From positions 1,522,324-1,586,323 of the forward strand of contig NW_004454261.1 of the NCBI RefSeq assembly GCF_000283155.1: a DNA stretch of 64,000 nucleotides, read 5' to 3'. Under the pieces are notes generated by a model that saw only the letters and a list, made by a program, of their open reading frames with translations, was not told the DNA's origin and did no database searches. The stretch comes from Ceratotherium simum simum. Its lineage: Eukaryota > Chordata > Mammalia > Perissodactyla > Rhinocerotidae. The translations under genes were made by a program, and so were the position numbers. Below, in pieces: positions 26,589 through 38,204 of the stretch; within the stretch, counting starts at the first letter, position 1; every line of letters begins with the position of its first letter.

Positions 26589-27599
26589 AGGCATTTGCTC
26601 GGGGGATGCCGCATGCCTGGGGCCAGGTCCGACCCCTCGGCCCTCCTGGCCCAATGCCCACTGGCCCCTCGGCCTGACCATCGCAGCGTGGAGGGGCAGG
26701 ACCCCGGCTGTCCTGGGCGGCTCCTCCTCACACCTGGGAAGGGGACGAGCATCGTCACCTCAGAGCCGTGTGACAAGAGGGTGACCGGGGCCACCCGCTC
26801 GGGTCTGGGCACACTGGGTCACAGTCACCCCGACCCAGGGCCACCCTCCTGGGCTGCTGTGTGTGCTGGCCCCTCACCGTGGTCTTCAACTCGGGGACTC
26901 GTGGGCTGGGCCGCAGGCAGGGATGCTGGCTGACCCCGAGGAGGCCCCCAGCCACACCTACTGCGCTGCCTGGCCTGGTGGGGGCTTCCACCCCCAACAG
27001 CCGCCCCAGGAGCAGAGGCTCTCCCCCATCTGGACTCCGGCCTGCGGGAGCCCCCGGACCCGACAGAGGGGGTGCGCCGTGCCCTGAAGGCCACCCCAGA
27101 GGGAGGATGACAAACACCCCAAGGAGTGGACCTCCCCCCGCCAGGTGACGGACCCTCGGCCAGTGCTCGCCTGTCTGTCCTTCTGTCTGTCCAGGAACCA
27201 GAATTCAGAAACGAGACGACTGGCCAGACACCCTTTTCTCAACAGTCGGTCTCATCCTCCTGACTGATCGGCCGGGGCTTGACTGAGGGTTTACGAGGCC
27301 CAAGGGCGGACATTTTCCAGAAGCTGAACGGGCGGAACGTGCAACTCTGAGGTTTGACAAGAACCAGCCTTTGCTCTGCTGGAAAGTACGTCCTCTGAAA
27401 ACCCGGGACCTGGTGACAAAGCGTAACTGGCAGGGGACACCGCGTGAGAGTACGAGAGGCTCTGTGAGCGCAAACCTGACGTTCCCTGGGGACCTCGGCC
27501 TTCTGGGGGTGCCTGTCCCCTGGCCCGGGGGCGTCTCCCCACCCGCTCCCACCTCCCCCGTCCCGAGAGGCCTGGCCATCAGGTGAGGTCCCAAACGTC

Positions 27600-27645
27600 C
27601 CAGGGACTCCTGCCCAGGGACTCCTGCCCAGCGCGGCTCCTGCCC
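27600..27645. repeat. Short tandem repeat (15-bp unit)
   Basis: CAGGGACTCCTGCC is repeated twice in tandem with a third degenerate copy (CAGCGCGGCTCCTGCC). Confidence 0.8.
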
Positions 27646-28514
27646 CGTCTCCGCGTGGTTCCTGCCACCAGAGCACAGTCCTCAATGGGGGTGACGACAG
27701 AGGGGTCCCCGCGCGGGGTTGCTAGGCATCAAGACGAATCCACCGCGGAGGCGGCATGCAGGCCCCTCCATTCCCTGTCCCCTGTCCCCAGGTGTGGGCC
27801 TGGCGCTGTGTCACTGTCCCGGGAGCCGCTCTGAAGGCCTCCAGCAAGAGGACATGGGGTTCCTCTCCATCCGGTTCCCCTGCATCCAGGCCCTCGTGCG
27901 GGGAAGAGGGAAGTCTGGTGGCAAAACATTCTCCGCTTTACACCTCTCTGCCGGGAGCACCACTCTGCCCAGGTTCACCACGCAGCACCGGGGTCATCTC
28001 GGATCTCATGGAGCCCACAGGCCGGGGACACTCGGGCTGTGACCACCTGCAGCCCAACGGTCACCACCGACCCCAGTGGCAGAGAAACCCTTGCCCGGCC
28101 TGCGCTCCAGCCCGTGGCGCCAGATCTGGGGCTGGTCGTGCCGGCCCTCCAGGGACCAGGAGACCAGGCCGCGGGAGCGCAGAGCCAGGGAGACGGCGGC
28201 CACGGGTGGGCAGCGGGCAAGGGCCAGGCGCAGCCCCGGGAGGACACGCGCCCACAGAGGCCTGATCTGGCTCAGCCCCACAGATCCCACTGGACTGAAA
28301 TGCCACAGGGCGAGAGAGGGACAAACAGGCAGAGCCCGGAGGCAGGAGGCCGAGGCCGAACGGCCAGTGAGAAACACAAGGCGGAGAGCGTGAGGAAGGC
28401 GGCTCGGCTGGACAGGGCTCGTGGGGCACCGAAGGGCCAGGGCCTCGAGCACCAGGCGGGGACTCGGGGACACGCCAAATCCAAAAGGCACAAAGGAAGA
28501 ACCTGTGCATTCCT

Positions 28515-28945
28515 GTCCTACGGCTGCTGTAATCAAGTACCACACACCTAGTGACTTAGAACATCGTCAATTTATCCCATAGTTCTGGAGGCCCGGAGTC
28601 CCACCCGGATGTCACCTGGGAGGAACGTTCCTTCTGGACGTTCCTCCCCATGTCTCCTGCCTTTTCCAGCTTCTAGAGGTCGCGTCCTGGGCTCGGGGCC
28701 CCTTCCTCTCTGCACAGCCAGCAGCGCACCGTCTCCCGTCTCTCTCTGCCTCTCACCCTCCTCCTCCCTCTGATGAGGACCCTGTGATGACACTGGGCCC
28801 CGGGAATCCAGGGTCATCCCCAGCTCCAGATCCTGAACTTAATCCCATCTGCACAGTCCCTTTTACCCTGGAAAGCAGCATATTCACAGCTTCCGGGGAT
28901 TAGAACGTGGACATCTTTGGGGGACGCTATTCAGTCTACCACAAA
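28515..28945 (-). mobile_element. MaLR-type solitary LTR, copy 3 (reverse)
   Basis: The reverse complement of the same LTR family. On the plus strand it begins TCCTACGGCTGCTGTAATCA, contains CTTTTCCAGCTTCTAGAGGT and CACTGGGCCCCGGGAATCCA, and ends GGGGGACGCTATTCAGTCTA. It is the only copy in the same sense as KDM4B. It contains a hairpin at 28618-28648 (arms GGGAGGAACGT and ACGTTCCTCCC). Confidence 0.75.
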
Positions 28946-29770
28946 TGCCACGTGAAGACTCCAACATGCAAAGAAATAAGTAACAGCCGCCATGTCCCCC
29001 AGCCTGGAGACTGCTGCTGCGTGGTGCGCCTCGGCAAGACGAGCACACTGCCTGCAATCCTCAGACACGAGCAGAGTTTCTAGAAAACCAGAAACAGGGC
29101 CGAGCTGCACACAGTGGTCTGCAGCCCCCGTCCTCCCCTCAACTTGAACAGACGTGGACGGCGCCCGGGTCACAGAGCATGAAGAGCCGCCATCCTCGGG
29201 TCGCAGAGCGTTATGGCTCTCACGGGACAGCCAGTGGCCCGAGCGATGCGGACAGAAGCTGGTCCTGGTTGTCTGCCCCCGAAAGGACCTTGGCCTCATC
29301 TTCACGATGGCCCAGGAGTTCCTGCAGCTGGGTCCCGACAGGCGGGACCTCCAGGTCATGAGGACGATGCCTCGTTATGTCCCCAGACGTCAGTGGGGGG
29401 GCTGCAAGACGAGCCAGGAGGCATGAACCGCACGCTTGGCTGCGTGACAGCCCGGGAGGTCCTATCACCCAGTGCCCCGTCCCCGTGCCCAGGGGAGCTA
29501 AGCACGGGGAAAGCCAGGCTTGGCTAATCCCAGAGCTAGCGCGCGCCGCCCCGGGGACCACGACGATCAGGGCCACACGGGGCTCATGGCGCCGGCCCAC
29601 AGAAGCCTCTCCTATGCTGCATGAATAGGCCACGTGGGGCAAACCCTGGTGAGTACCGTGGTCTGAGTCACCACCTCCGAGCAACTCTCAACCGAGGGGG
29701 CTGTCCTAGCTCAGAACCCCATCCTCCCTCCTAGTTCACGACACTCCCGGAGGCAGCGCCCCGATCGCCT

Positions 29771-29778
29771 TGACGTCA
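29771..29778. promoter_or_regulatory. Consensus CRE (TGACGTCA)
   Basis: A perfect palindromic cAMP-response element, TGACGTCA, in apparently unique sequence. Function is inferred from the motif alone. Confidence 0.3.
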
Positions 29779-30174
29779 CAGCAGGGCCCCACCCCAAGCC
29801 CACGACAGCAGGCGTCTTTTATTAGCCGGTACACGTCACCCGTTTGTGCTCACAGACATAAAAACGGGTGTCTAGGTGTGGTTTTTCGTTTTTTTCTTTT
29901 TTTACAGTGTAGGAAAAAGCCACCAGACCTGCAAAAACAGACCCAGCAATATGTTGAGGAAGAAGACATCCTTACAACTCAGTAAAGAAAGGAACAAGCA
30001 AACAGCTGGGGGTGGGAGGAAGGTGGGGAGAGAAGCCCAGCTCACAGCTCATCCGGGCCCCGCCGGTGAGCACGGCAGTCCCTTCCACCCGGCGCTGTCC
30101 GGCTCAAAACGGAACCCGTGCAGCCCTCCGCTCAGATCCTGCTTGGAATCAGGAATAGGTTAAGTGGGAACTGT

Positions 30175-30835
30175 TCTGAGACGTTTCTTCCGAGTCACAG
30201 GAACCCTCACACACGGCTGGTGGGAATGTGAGCTGGGGCAGCCGCGTGGAAAAGTCTGGTGGGTCCTCAAGCGGCTAAACACGGAGGTTCCATCTGACCC
30301 GGCAGCTCCACTCCTGGGTGTCCACCCAGGAGAAATGAGGACATGTGTCCACACAGAAAGTTGTTCATGAATATTCATAGCAGCATCATTCATAACACCC
30401 AAAAAGTGGGAAGACCTAAACGTCCATCGATGATGAATGTATCCACACAACATGTCCACCCACACACTGGAGTACGAGGCAGCCATGAAGAAGAGTGAAG
30501 CCCTGACACAGGCACACTGTGGACGGACCCTGAACACACGACGCTCAGTGAGAGAACCAGACACAGAAGGACACACGGTGTGTGATCCCCTTGATGTGAA
30601 ATGTCCAGAACAGGCACATTCACAGACAGAAAGTGGGTTCGTGGTCGTCAGGGGCTGGGGAGGTGATGGGAGTGACTGCTTAATGTACAGGGTTTCTCTA
30701 TGGGGTGATGAGAATGTTCTGGAATTAGATAGTGGTGATGGTTGCACACATACTAAAAATCACTGAATTGTCTACGTTAAAGGGTGACTATTACGGTATG
30801 TGAATTATATCTCTATAAAAATTAATTCTTACAAA
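30175..30835 (+). mobile_element. LINE-1 3' end, 5' truncated
   Basis: It runs from ACCCTCACACACGGCTGGTG through GGACGGACCCTGAACACACG to TGTGAATTATATCTCTATAA. Same subfamily as 9588 and 55440; no intact ORF. Antisense to KDM4B. Confidence 0.85.
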
Positions 30836-30994
30836 GTCCAAGGCAGCCTAGTTGGGACCTGCCAGACCAGAGGAAGTCCATCTGGTTTGTCTTGAGGACT
30901 CTGACCTCCTTGAACGCCCGAGGCCTTTTGAAGAAGAAGCCCATAATCTCTTTCATTTGTCTCCCACAACCCCCCAGAGAATGTTCTCGCACCT

Positions 30995-31100
30995 TCCAGA
31001 CCCTGTGCTCGGTTTCTCCAGCTGTAAAATGGGTTGGTTGATCGAGGGAGGTGATAAGTCAGGAGAACCTCAGCACTCTTGTGAGGGATTACTAAAAATT
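30995..31100 (+). repeat. MIR relic
   Basis: CGGTTTCTCCAGCTGTAAAATGG-like sequence, followed by a diverged 'gaggtgataag' block, matches the MIR core. Confidence 0.5.
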
Positions 31101-31296
31101 AAGTGCTCAGGGCAAGCTTTGTACTCAGAAGGTGTCACACTGATCTGAGCCCGAAGAGAGTAAGTGACTTTTAGAGAATTGACCGTCTCGGAACGAAGCG
31201 CGAGCTTTAAGGACAGAGGCAACTCTTTAGAAGGCACAGTCAGAGATGACCATCTCCAAACCAGTCCATCCGGCCCCGCCAGGAACAAGCTAGCCT

Positions 31297-31528
31297 AGAC
31301 CGGGGGTGGCACACCTTCTCTGGACAGGACCACAGAGTAAATATTTTCAGCTTTGCAGGCCACACAGTCTCTGTCGCAACCACTCAGGTCTTCCACTGTG
31401 AGGAGGGAGCTGCCAGAGACAACACGTAAATGAATGGATGTGGCTGTGTGCCAATAAAACTTTATTTACAAAAACAGACGGTTGGCCGGATTGCTCCATG
31501 GGCCACAGTTTGCCAGGCCTGGGCTCAG
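31297..31528 (+). mobile_element. hAT-like non-autonomous DNA element (short form)
   Basis: It contains CAGAGTAAATATTTTCAGCT, CACAGTCTCTGTCGCAACCA, GTGCCAATAAAACTTTATTT and GGGCCACAGTTTGCCAGGCC. It is about 230 bp with inverted-repeat-like ends (GGGGGTGGCACACC and GTTTGCCAGGCCTGG). Same family as the reverse copies at 19195 and 59268, without their internal AT-rich block. Confidence 0.7.
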
Positions 31529-32016
31529 ATACATGAAGTCTATGCTTTAAGGAACAAAACCTTTACTTCCCCCTTCCAAAGGGGCACCTGGGCTCCACTG
31601 CGCAGCTCCCTGAGTTCCTAAGTCATGGCAGAACAGAAAAGGCCACGTTCTAGTCCACACTTGGCCCTCATTAGCCACGAGGCCTCAGACAGGAGCCTTC
31701 GTCCAAGATCAACACTGAACACGAGGCAGCCTTTCTCGGGCCACCAGAAGCAGTCAACGTGGGCCAGCCAGGGAGCACACGGGATGTTCACCCACAATGA
31801 CCGAGGCGCCCCCGCCCCATGGGTGTGAGTCGGGAGGTGACTAGGTTGTTCCCTCTTTTCTTACGAGTGATCACCTTGGGCCACCATCGGAGGTCAGCTC
31901 TGTCAAACCCTCTGTCCCCGGTTTATTAGGAAGGTGCAGGAGACGGTAGACACCTGGGTTGGGCAACGAGATTCTCTTAAAAGCATTCTAACACTAGTCC
32001 TCTATTTTTAGAGACA

Positions 32017-32028
32017 CCCCCCCCCCCC
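32017..32028. repeat. Poly-C run (12 C)
   Basis: Twelve consecutive C residues, prone to slippage and to sequencing length error. Confidence 0.95.
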
Positions 32029-33244
32029 GATGTGACTGGTCACCGCTTCCAACAGGGCGTGGGGTGGCCTGAATATGCCCCTCGATGAGCCCAGAAGTGG
32101 CGTCCCACCCAGGGCCCAGTCCACACGACACAGACAGGGCAGCTCGTCCTGGGCGATCCTGGCATCACCTGAAATGCACAGTGGTTCTCAGGGCTTCTAG
32201 AAGTGAGGGCCAGGCGTTCAGACACTGAAGGGTGGCAGTATGGACTGGGGAAGACACGTCCAGCAGAACCGCACCCAGAGGAGTCCAGGCTCCTCCGTCC
32301 AAGGGCGTCTGGACCCTGCACACCCCAGAACTCAGAACCAAACAGGGGCCAGCTTCTCCCACCAGCGTGCAGACCTGACAGCCAGCCCGGGAGGAGGCTG
32401 CGGCCTTCAGGGCCTCGGTCTCGTGCGGCCACCTGGGCCCAGGACCCAGGCACTTACTTTGAAGTTCCTGGTATGGCCCGGGTAGCCGAGGCTGCGATGA
32501 GAGATGCTCCAATAACCGGTGAGGGTTTCTGTTGGGTTCCAGCAACAGTGATGGTTCCTAAAATGCACAAGATACAAGCTCGATTAACTAAATTAATTGC
32601 ATGCTTAAGTCTTCATTCCGAATCACACCCCGACCCTGCTGCGTGGAGCCTGAGAACACTCGCCTTCATTCAGACCTTCCCAAATCCTCGCCACCCAGCA
32701 AGAACACGAAAATCCATAAAGATAAGCATTCTCCCCATTAACGTCTTCCAGTGACTGCCCACTGGAGGCTCAGCTCCGAAAAACCAGTAGCTGAGGAAGC
32801 CAGAGCCTCCATGACACAATCAATTAAACCAAAGAAGCTTCTGGAAACCTTAAGGTACAGTCAGCGACTACGAAGCTGACGAGAAGTTCTGCCTCCTCTG
32901 AAACCCCACAGCCAGAGAAGGCGCCCTCAAGGAGGAAAGTCGTATGGACACCACCACATGGCGGCCGCCATCTACACCCCGGGAGGCAGAGAGCACAGGG
33001 AGAGGGCCTGGCAGGGGCTGCGCAGACGCCGTCGAGGAGGGCAGGGTCCCGACCGGTGAATTTGCAGATGGGCACAGGGACACTCCAACACTTGTTGAAT
33101 AGAGGCAGTACAAGACGCCCAACTTTGGGCGTGGCCCCAGGACCTTTGACAATCCAGCTGCCGCCGCCCCGACTCGCCCACCCTCCTCAGCCATTATCTT
33201 ATTTTAATCTGGTTTTTAAAATTACTGGACGTGACCCATTAAAT

Positions 33245-33252
33245 TGACGTCA
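33245..33252. promoter_or_regulatory. Consensus CRE (TGACGTCA)
   Basis: A perfect TGACGTCA palindrome inside a less GC-rich segment (33180-33310) that may be an old repeat or a conserved non-coding element. Function is inference. Confidence 0.3.
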
Positions 33253-33464
33253 CTGTCTTTGAAGGTCACAGCCCCTGGGCTGACAGACCACAGCGAGCTG
33301 TGGAATTACTGGCCCTCGGCTGCGCGCATCCTCTCCTGGGCTAGGCGCACTGCCGACGGCTCCCCGCACCAGCCCAGCTGAAGCCTGCCCGCTCCACAGC
33401 CCTGCCCTCGGTAAGACCTGGAGTGCCAGGATCTGACTACCCGGAATCTGTGCACGTCACCGTG

Positions 33465-33910
33465 GCCGGCAGAGTAACGGCCCCCAGGATGCCCCTGTCC
33501 TAATCCCCACAACCCGGGACTACGCGCTCTTCCCCGGCAAAAGGGGCTGCCTGCGCAGAGGGATTAATGACCCCGAGATGGGGGAGGACCCTGGGTTATC
33601 AGGGGGCCCAGTGTCATCACAGGGTCCTTAGGAGAGGGAGGAGGAGGGGCAGAGGCAGAGAGGAGACGTGAGGTCAGAGGGAAGCCCTGTGCAGAGGGAG
33701 GGAGGGGCCACCCGCCCAGCATGCGGCGCCTCTAGAAGCTGGCGGGGGCCAAGAGCCTCCAGGAGGACCCAGCCCTGCCCACAGCCGGAGTGTCGCCCCG
33801 GGAGAGCTGTGTGGACGTCCGGCCTCCAGAGCTGTGATGATACACATGTTGTTCTAGGTCACGGAGCCTGTGGTCGTCTGTCACGGCAGCAGGGGGAGCT
33901 GACATGGCAG
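33465..33910 (+). mobile_element. MaLR-type solitary LTR, copy 4
   Basis: It is colinear with copy 1: AGTAACGGCCCCCAGGATGC at the 5' side, CCCAGTGTCATCACAGGGTC, GAGGGAGGAGGAGGGGCAGA, GGCGCCTCTAGAAGCTGG, and CGGCCTCCAGAGCTGTGATG near the 3' end. No internal genes. Confidence 0.75.
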
Positions 33911-34654
33911 CTGCGACGCGCACGTCCCCAATTCCAGGGGCGGTGGGGCTCTCTCCACCGGCCGTGAGGCCTCTCTGCCCTGAACCGCCGCCTCTGTCTT
34001 TTGGTCACATCTCGGCGGGATCACGTGTCTCCCTTGTCACTTGTCACTGTCCCTTTGTCCCCCTCTGGACACGGGCCACCCCCACCAGCACGTGCTCTGG
34101 AAGGCGGAGCGACCACCACAGCCCAGGGTTCTCAGCGGGACAGACCCCAGGCTGCCGCCGCCCACGGCTGCCGGGTCAGCGGACTGTGGGTCCTCCCACT
34201 CTCGTCCTCTGGGGATGACGGCACTGACCCCAAGCCAGGAGGCTGGACCCTCTGGGGCTGAGGTCAAGGCCCGGTGCTCCGTCCACCCTGATCCATGTCC
34301 ACCACGGACAAGGGGCCAGGCTCGCCCACCTCTACTGCTCCTTCAGGGGCTGCGGGCCCCCACGGCCAGCTGGACGCCACTCCCAGCTCTGGGGTGCCGG
34401 GATCGGGACTCAGACCCGGCCCCAGGCCCACTCGGCACAAGGCGGCCAGGGCTGAGAGACCAGAGGGCCCTCCGTGTGGGCTGTGCTGAGGGACAGTGTG
34501 GAAAGGGGAAGGAGAGACGTCACAGTGGGGACGCCTAACCAGCACCTCAGCCAGGGGACCACAGTCTACTTCAGCAGGGACAAGTCACGTTGGCAGCAGG
34601 ACCCTGAGATGCTGGGGTGAGGAGGGTCCTCCTCCCGGAACCCGCCACCCAGCC

Positions 34655-35045
34655 CAACAAGGAGAAAATACCAGACAAATCCCAACTGGGGGACTTTCTA
34701 CAACGTCCTGCCCGGTCCTCCCCAAAACCGCCAAGGTCACAGAGACAAGAAGGTGTGAGAACCCATCCCAGCCCAGGAGCCTAAGAGACGTGACGCCTGT
34801 GTGTCATGTGGGGTCCTAGGACAGAAAGGGACATTAGGGAGAAACTGAGGCAACCTGAGCAAAGGATGGACCGTAGTTAGTAAGGACACACCACATCGGC
34901 TCACTCATGGGGACGGACGTCCCGGCCGAATGGAGGATGGTAATCTCAGAGAAACCTGATGCTGGGTGGAGGAACGCTCTCAATTTCTCTGTAAATCTAA
35001 AACTGTTTAAAAAATAATGTCTAAGTAGTTTTTTAAAAAAAACAC
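34655..35045 (+). repeat. Old L1M-like repeat, copy 1 (truncated)
   Basis: It contains ATACCAGACAAATCCCAACT, CCAAGGTCACAGAGACAAGA, CAGAAAGGGACATTAGGGAG and TTTCTCTGTAAATCTAAAAC. The same ordered blocks recur at 36055-37220 and 40560-42110. The style is that of the 3' region of an ancient LINE-1; the family name is unresolved. Confidence 0.55.
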
Positions 35046-35220
35046 AAACCGAAAAGGCCCAGGCAGGCTGGGTTTGGTGACCTCACAGGGGGCCCCGGGA
35101 TACCTGGGGTGCTAACAACAGAACTGGCGTCAGAGCCTGCGGGCTGACCCGAGGCATCAGACATGGAGGACGCCCCTGAAGGCGCAGTCTGCCCATTTCT
35201 CCTTTAAAGAGGCGCAGTCT

Positions 35221-35522
35221 GGGGGCCGGCCCCGTGGCTTAGCGGTTGAGTGCACGCGCTCCGCTACTGGTGGCCTGGGTTTGGATCCCGGGCGCGCACC
35301 GACGCACCGCTTGTCCGGCCACGCTGAGGCCACGTCCCACATACAGCAACTAGAAGGATGTGCAGCTGTGACATACAACTACCTACTGGGGCTTTGGGGA
35401 AAAAACAGGAGGAGGATTGGCAATAGATGTTAGCTCAGAGCCGGTCTTCCTCAGCAAAAAGAGGAGGATTAGCATGGATGTTAGCTCAGGGCTGATCTCC
35501 CTCACACACACAAAAGAAAAAC
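35221..35522 (+). mobile_element. ERE SINE 3 (hybrid, both tail types)
   Basis: The head is GGGGGCCGGCCCCGTGGCTT with B box GGTTTGGATCC. The first tail is AACTAGAAGGATGTGCAGCT and CTACTGGGGCTTTGGGGAAA; the second tail (GATGTTAGCTCAG...) then occurs twice. Compare 46442, which has the same arrangement. Confidence 0.9.
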
Positions 35523-36054
35523 AGAGGTGCTGTCTGACTCGCAGACGCCGAGCCGAGGATGCTGACAGAGGTGGCAGGCCCGGTGGCTTCCTCCTCTGCC
35601 CCCTCTGCAAGGGCAGCCAGCGGGGCCGGGCGGGAAGAGCCAGCTGTCCCCAAATGCTGAGGCACCAGGGCCGGCCGCTGGTTGGTGGCGTCTCTGGGGA
35701 CCCCACAAGCCTGGCCATCCCCGGGCCCCTGGTCCCGTCAGCTCTCTGCCGTCCAGGCAGGGCTGACCTTCGGTTGGGGTCAGAGGCTGGGCCCGCACCA
35801 GCGCACACTGCCCACTCTTCCCTGGGGTCCGAGAGACGGAGAGCTGACCGGGCGTCCTCTGGGCCCGAAAGGCAGGGAGCCCCTCACTGTTCTCTCGGTC
35901 ACCTGCCCCGGGAGGGCTCAGCGCCCCACTCCGCCTGCTCCTCACGCAGCCCTCGCCCGGCGTCTCCTGCCGCCCAGCCCAGCCTGCAGGTGTCTGTGTG
36001 CCCCTCACGGGGCAGGGAGGCCACCCCAGGCCTCGGAAGGACCCACTGACTTGA

Positions 36055-37220
36055 ACACTATCGGCCCATCAGTCTGAACTCGTGGGTTTTTGAAATATAC
36101 ACATACAGACAGCCAAACAGAGAAACAAACACAGACGTGCACTTGCGCACAGGCTGGTGTTCATGCTGCCAAGCTCTGTCGACAGACAGGTCTGAGAGGC
36201 CGTGACCCCCCCAGCACCGATCGTCCCCGGCCCCAGATCAGGGTTTTAAATCCCTCTCCAACCTAAGGGACCGGGCTCCGTGGAGAGGCGGTCAGCTGCG
36301 GGGCCGGGGCGGGGAACTGACCAGACGCACCCGAGCAACTCGCGGGGGCAGAGGATGCGGACGTGCAGGAGGGACACAGGGGCAGCGGACGGAGCCCCGA
36401 CGGCCAGAGCGAGGACGACGTGGGCCACACTGCAAAGAGTGACATCCTGGGCTGCAGCCACGGGAGGAAACAAACGCACACGGGTCTTTACTGGGACAAC
36501 ACTAACAAGGTGGCGTGAACGGGGCAGGGACCGCTGTCTTCCACAGAGCATTCGTGGATGGAGAGGGCGTGAGGTCAACAGAAGGCAAAGAGAACAGCAC
36601 AGCACTGACTGTTACAGGGAAGGTCCACAGGCCGCAGTCTGGGGGCAAACGGGGTATGTGCAGGCTCTCCGAGTCCCAAAGGGAGAAGCAGCCACCTTCC
36701 AGGGGAGCCCCCTGGCCGGCCCCCCTCACCAAGGGATCGAGGTGGACACCACGGGCATGAGACACAGCAGACAAGGACACAGCACCGCCCAGGGGCAGCC
36801 TTCCCAAACGCATAACCTGCGTCTCATCTTGACGGAACATCAGACAAAGCCAAGTGGAGGAACTTTCTAGAAAATTTCTGGACATGTCAAGGTCGTGACC
36901 CACAAGGAAAGACCAAGAAACGGTCCCAGCCCAGACAAGGCTGCAATGTGACGGCTAAATGCCATGTGGGGTCCCGGGTGGGGGTCCTGGGGCAGAAAAG
37001 GGACATGAGGGACTGGTGGAATCCTCATCAAATCTATCATTTGGTAAATATTATTCCTCTGTGTTCCTGGCTCAGCGTGGGTCATTCTTCCGCAGTTCTG
37101 GCCGGTGGACTATCAGAGGAAGGCGGCTGAGAGGTACACGGGAACGCTCTGTGCTGTCTCTGCAACGTTTCAATGAGTCTAAAATTATTTCCAAATAAAA
37201 AGTCAAAAAAAAAAAAAAAA
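36055..37220 (+). repeat. Old L1M-like repeat, copy 2
   Basis: It starts near TGAACTCGTGGGTTTTTGAA and contains ACGGAACATCAGACAAAGCC, ATGTCAAGGTCGTGACCCAC, AAAAGGGACATGAGGGACTG and TCTAAAATTATTTCCAAATA, ending in a 17-18 bp A run. It is colinear with copy 3 at 40560 over more than 1 kb. Confidence 0.55.
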
Positions 37221-37479
37221 AGCAACCTCTCCCTGCGTCCTCTGAAGCTCAGCGCACAGCAGGCTTTAGCGGGAAGAGGAGGGTCAGGCCGAGAAAAGAT
37301 CCAAACTGGTGAAAAGAGAAAAAGCTAGTTGACCCCACACTATGATCTTGTTTCAGGATCAATTATTTAAAGACCCAAGCTGCAGGCGAGCCTCAGATCC
37401 CTCCCGCTGGGAAGCTTGGTCCCTGGAGACCACGGGGGCCCTGGGGACGAGCACAGGCCCCGAAGCCCGGTGCCGGCCC

Positions 37480-37610
37480 CGCCGTGTGACCTGGGGCACG
37501 TTCCTAACCAGGCCTCAGTTTCTTCATCTGTAAAGTGGGGGTCACCGTATTAACACCCTGCTTGTGGGGTCGGGGGGATTTAAATAAGGTAACAGACAGG
37601 AAGCACTTAA
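37480..37610 (+). repeat. MIR relic
   Basis: GCCTCAGTTTCTTCATCTGT followed by AAAGTGGGGGTCACCGTATT and GGATTTAAATAAGGTAACAG reads colinearly with MIR. Confidence 0.75.
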
Positions 37611-38204
37611 AGGAGACCCCCACACCCCACCCATGGTAAACCTTAGTCAATGGCACCTGTCATGAACCTTGTCATTGAAGAGGCTCATGTCGAAAAGCAG
37701 GCGGATCTGATGACACGTGTGGCAAGATGCCCTCACCAACCCACGCGCCCAGGGGCCACACGGCACCTCGCTGAGGGGCAATCTGGCACTGTCTCTTTTG
37801 TACAAAACACCCCCCCACCCCGAGCCGGCCACTCTTAGGCCCCTATGCTCTGGACACATGGCCCCCTCCACCCAGACTTATCTCCAGGCCCTTCCTCTGC
37901 AGGCTCCTGGGCCCGGAAGGCTGCCAATGACTGGGCACCCGGCAGCCGGGTGCAGGCTGGATAAACAGACTTCCGGGGGAGCACCGGGACCAGGGAAGCT
38001 TCCAGCTGGATCTCGTGAACTGTGAGACTCGGGAAAGCAATCTGCCAAGTTCTGCGGGCCACACGGCACACGCTCAGCATGCTGAGAAGGAAGACGCAGG
38101 CACATGTCTCTGCAGGGTGACCTCTTCCGGGGGCCGGGGGGCTGCAGAGCAGGGAGAGAGGGAGACGGCGGGGCATCGCAAAGTTCGGGGGAAGGAGGGA
38201 CTTT

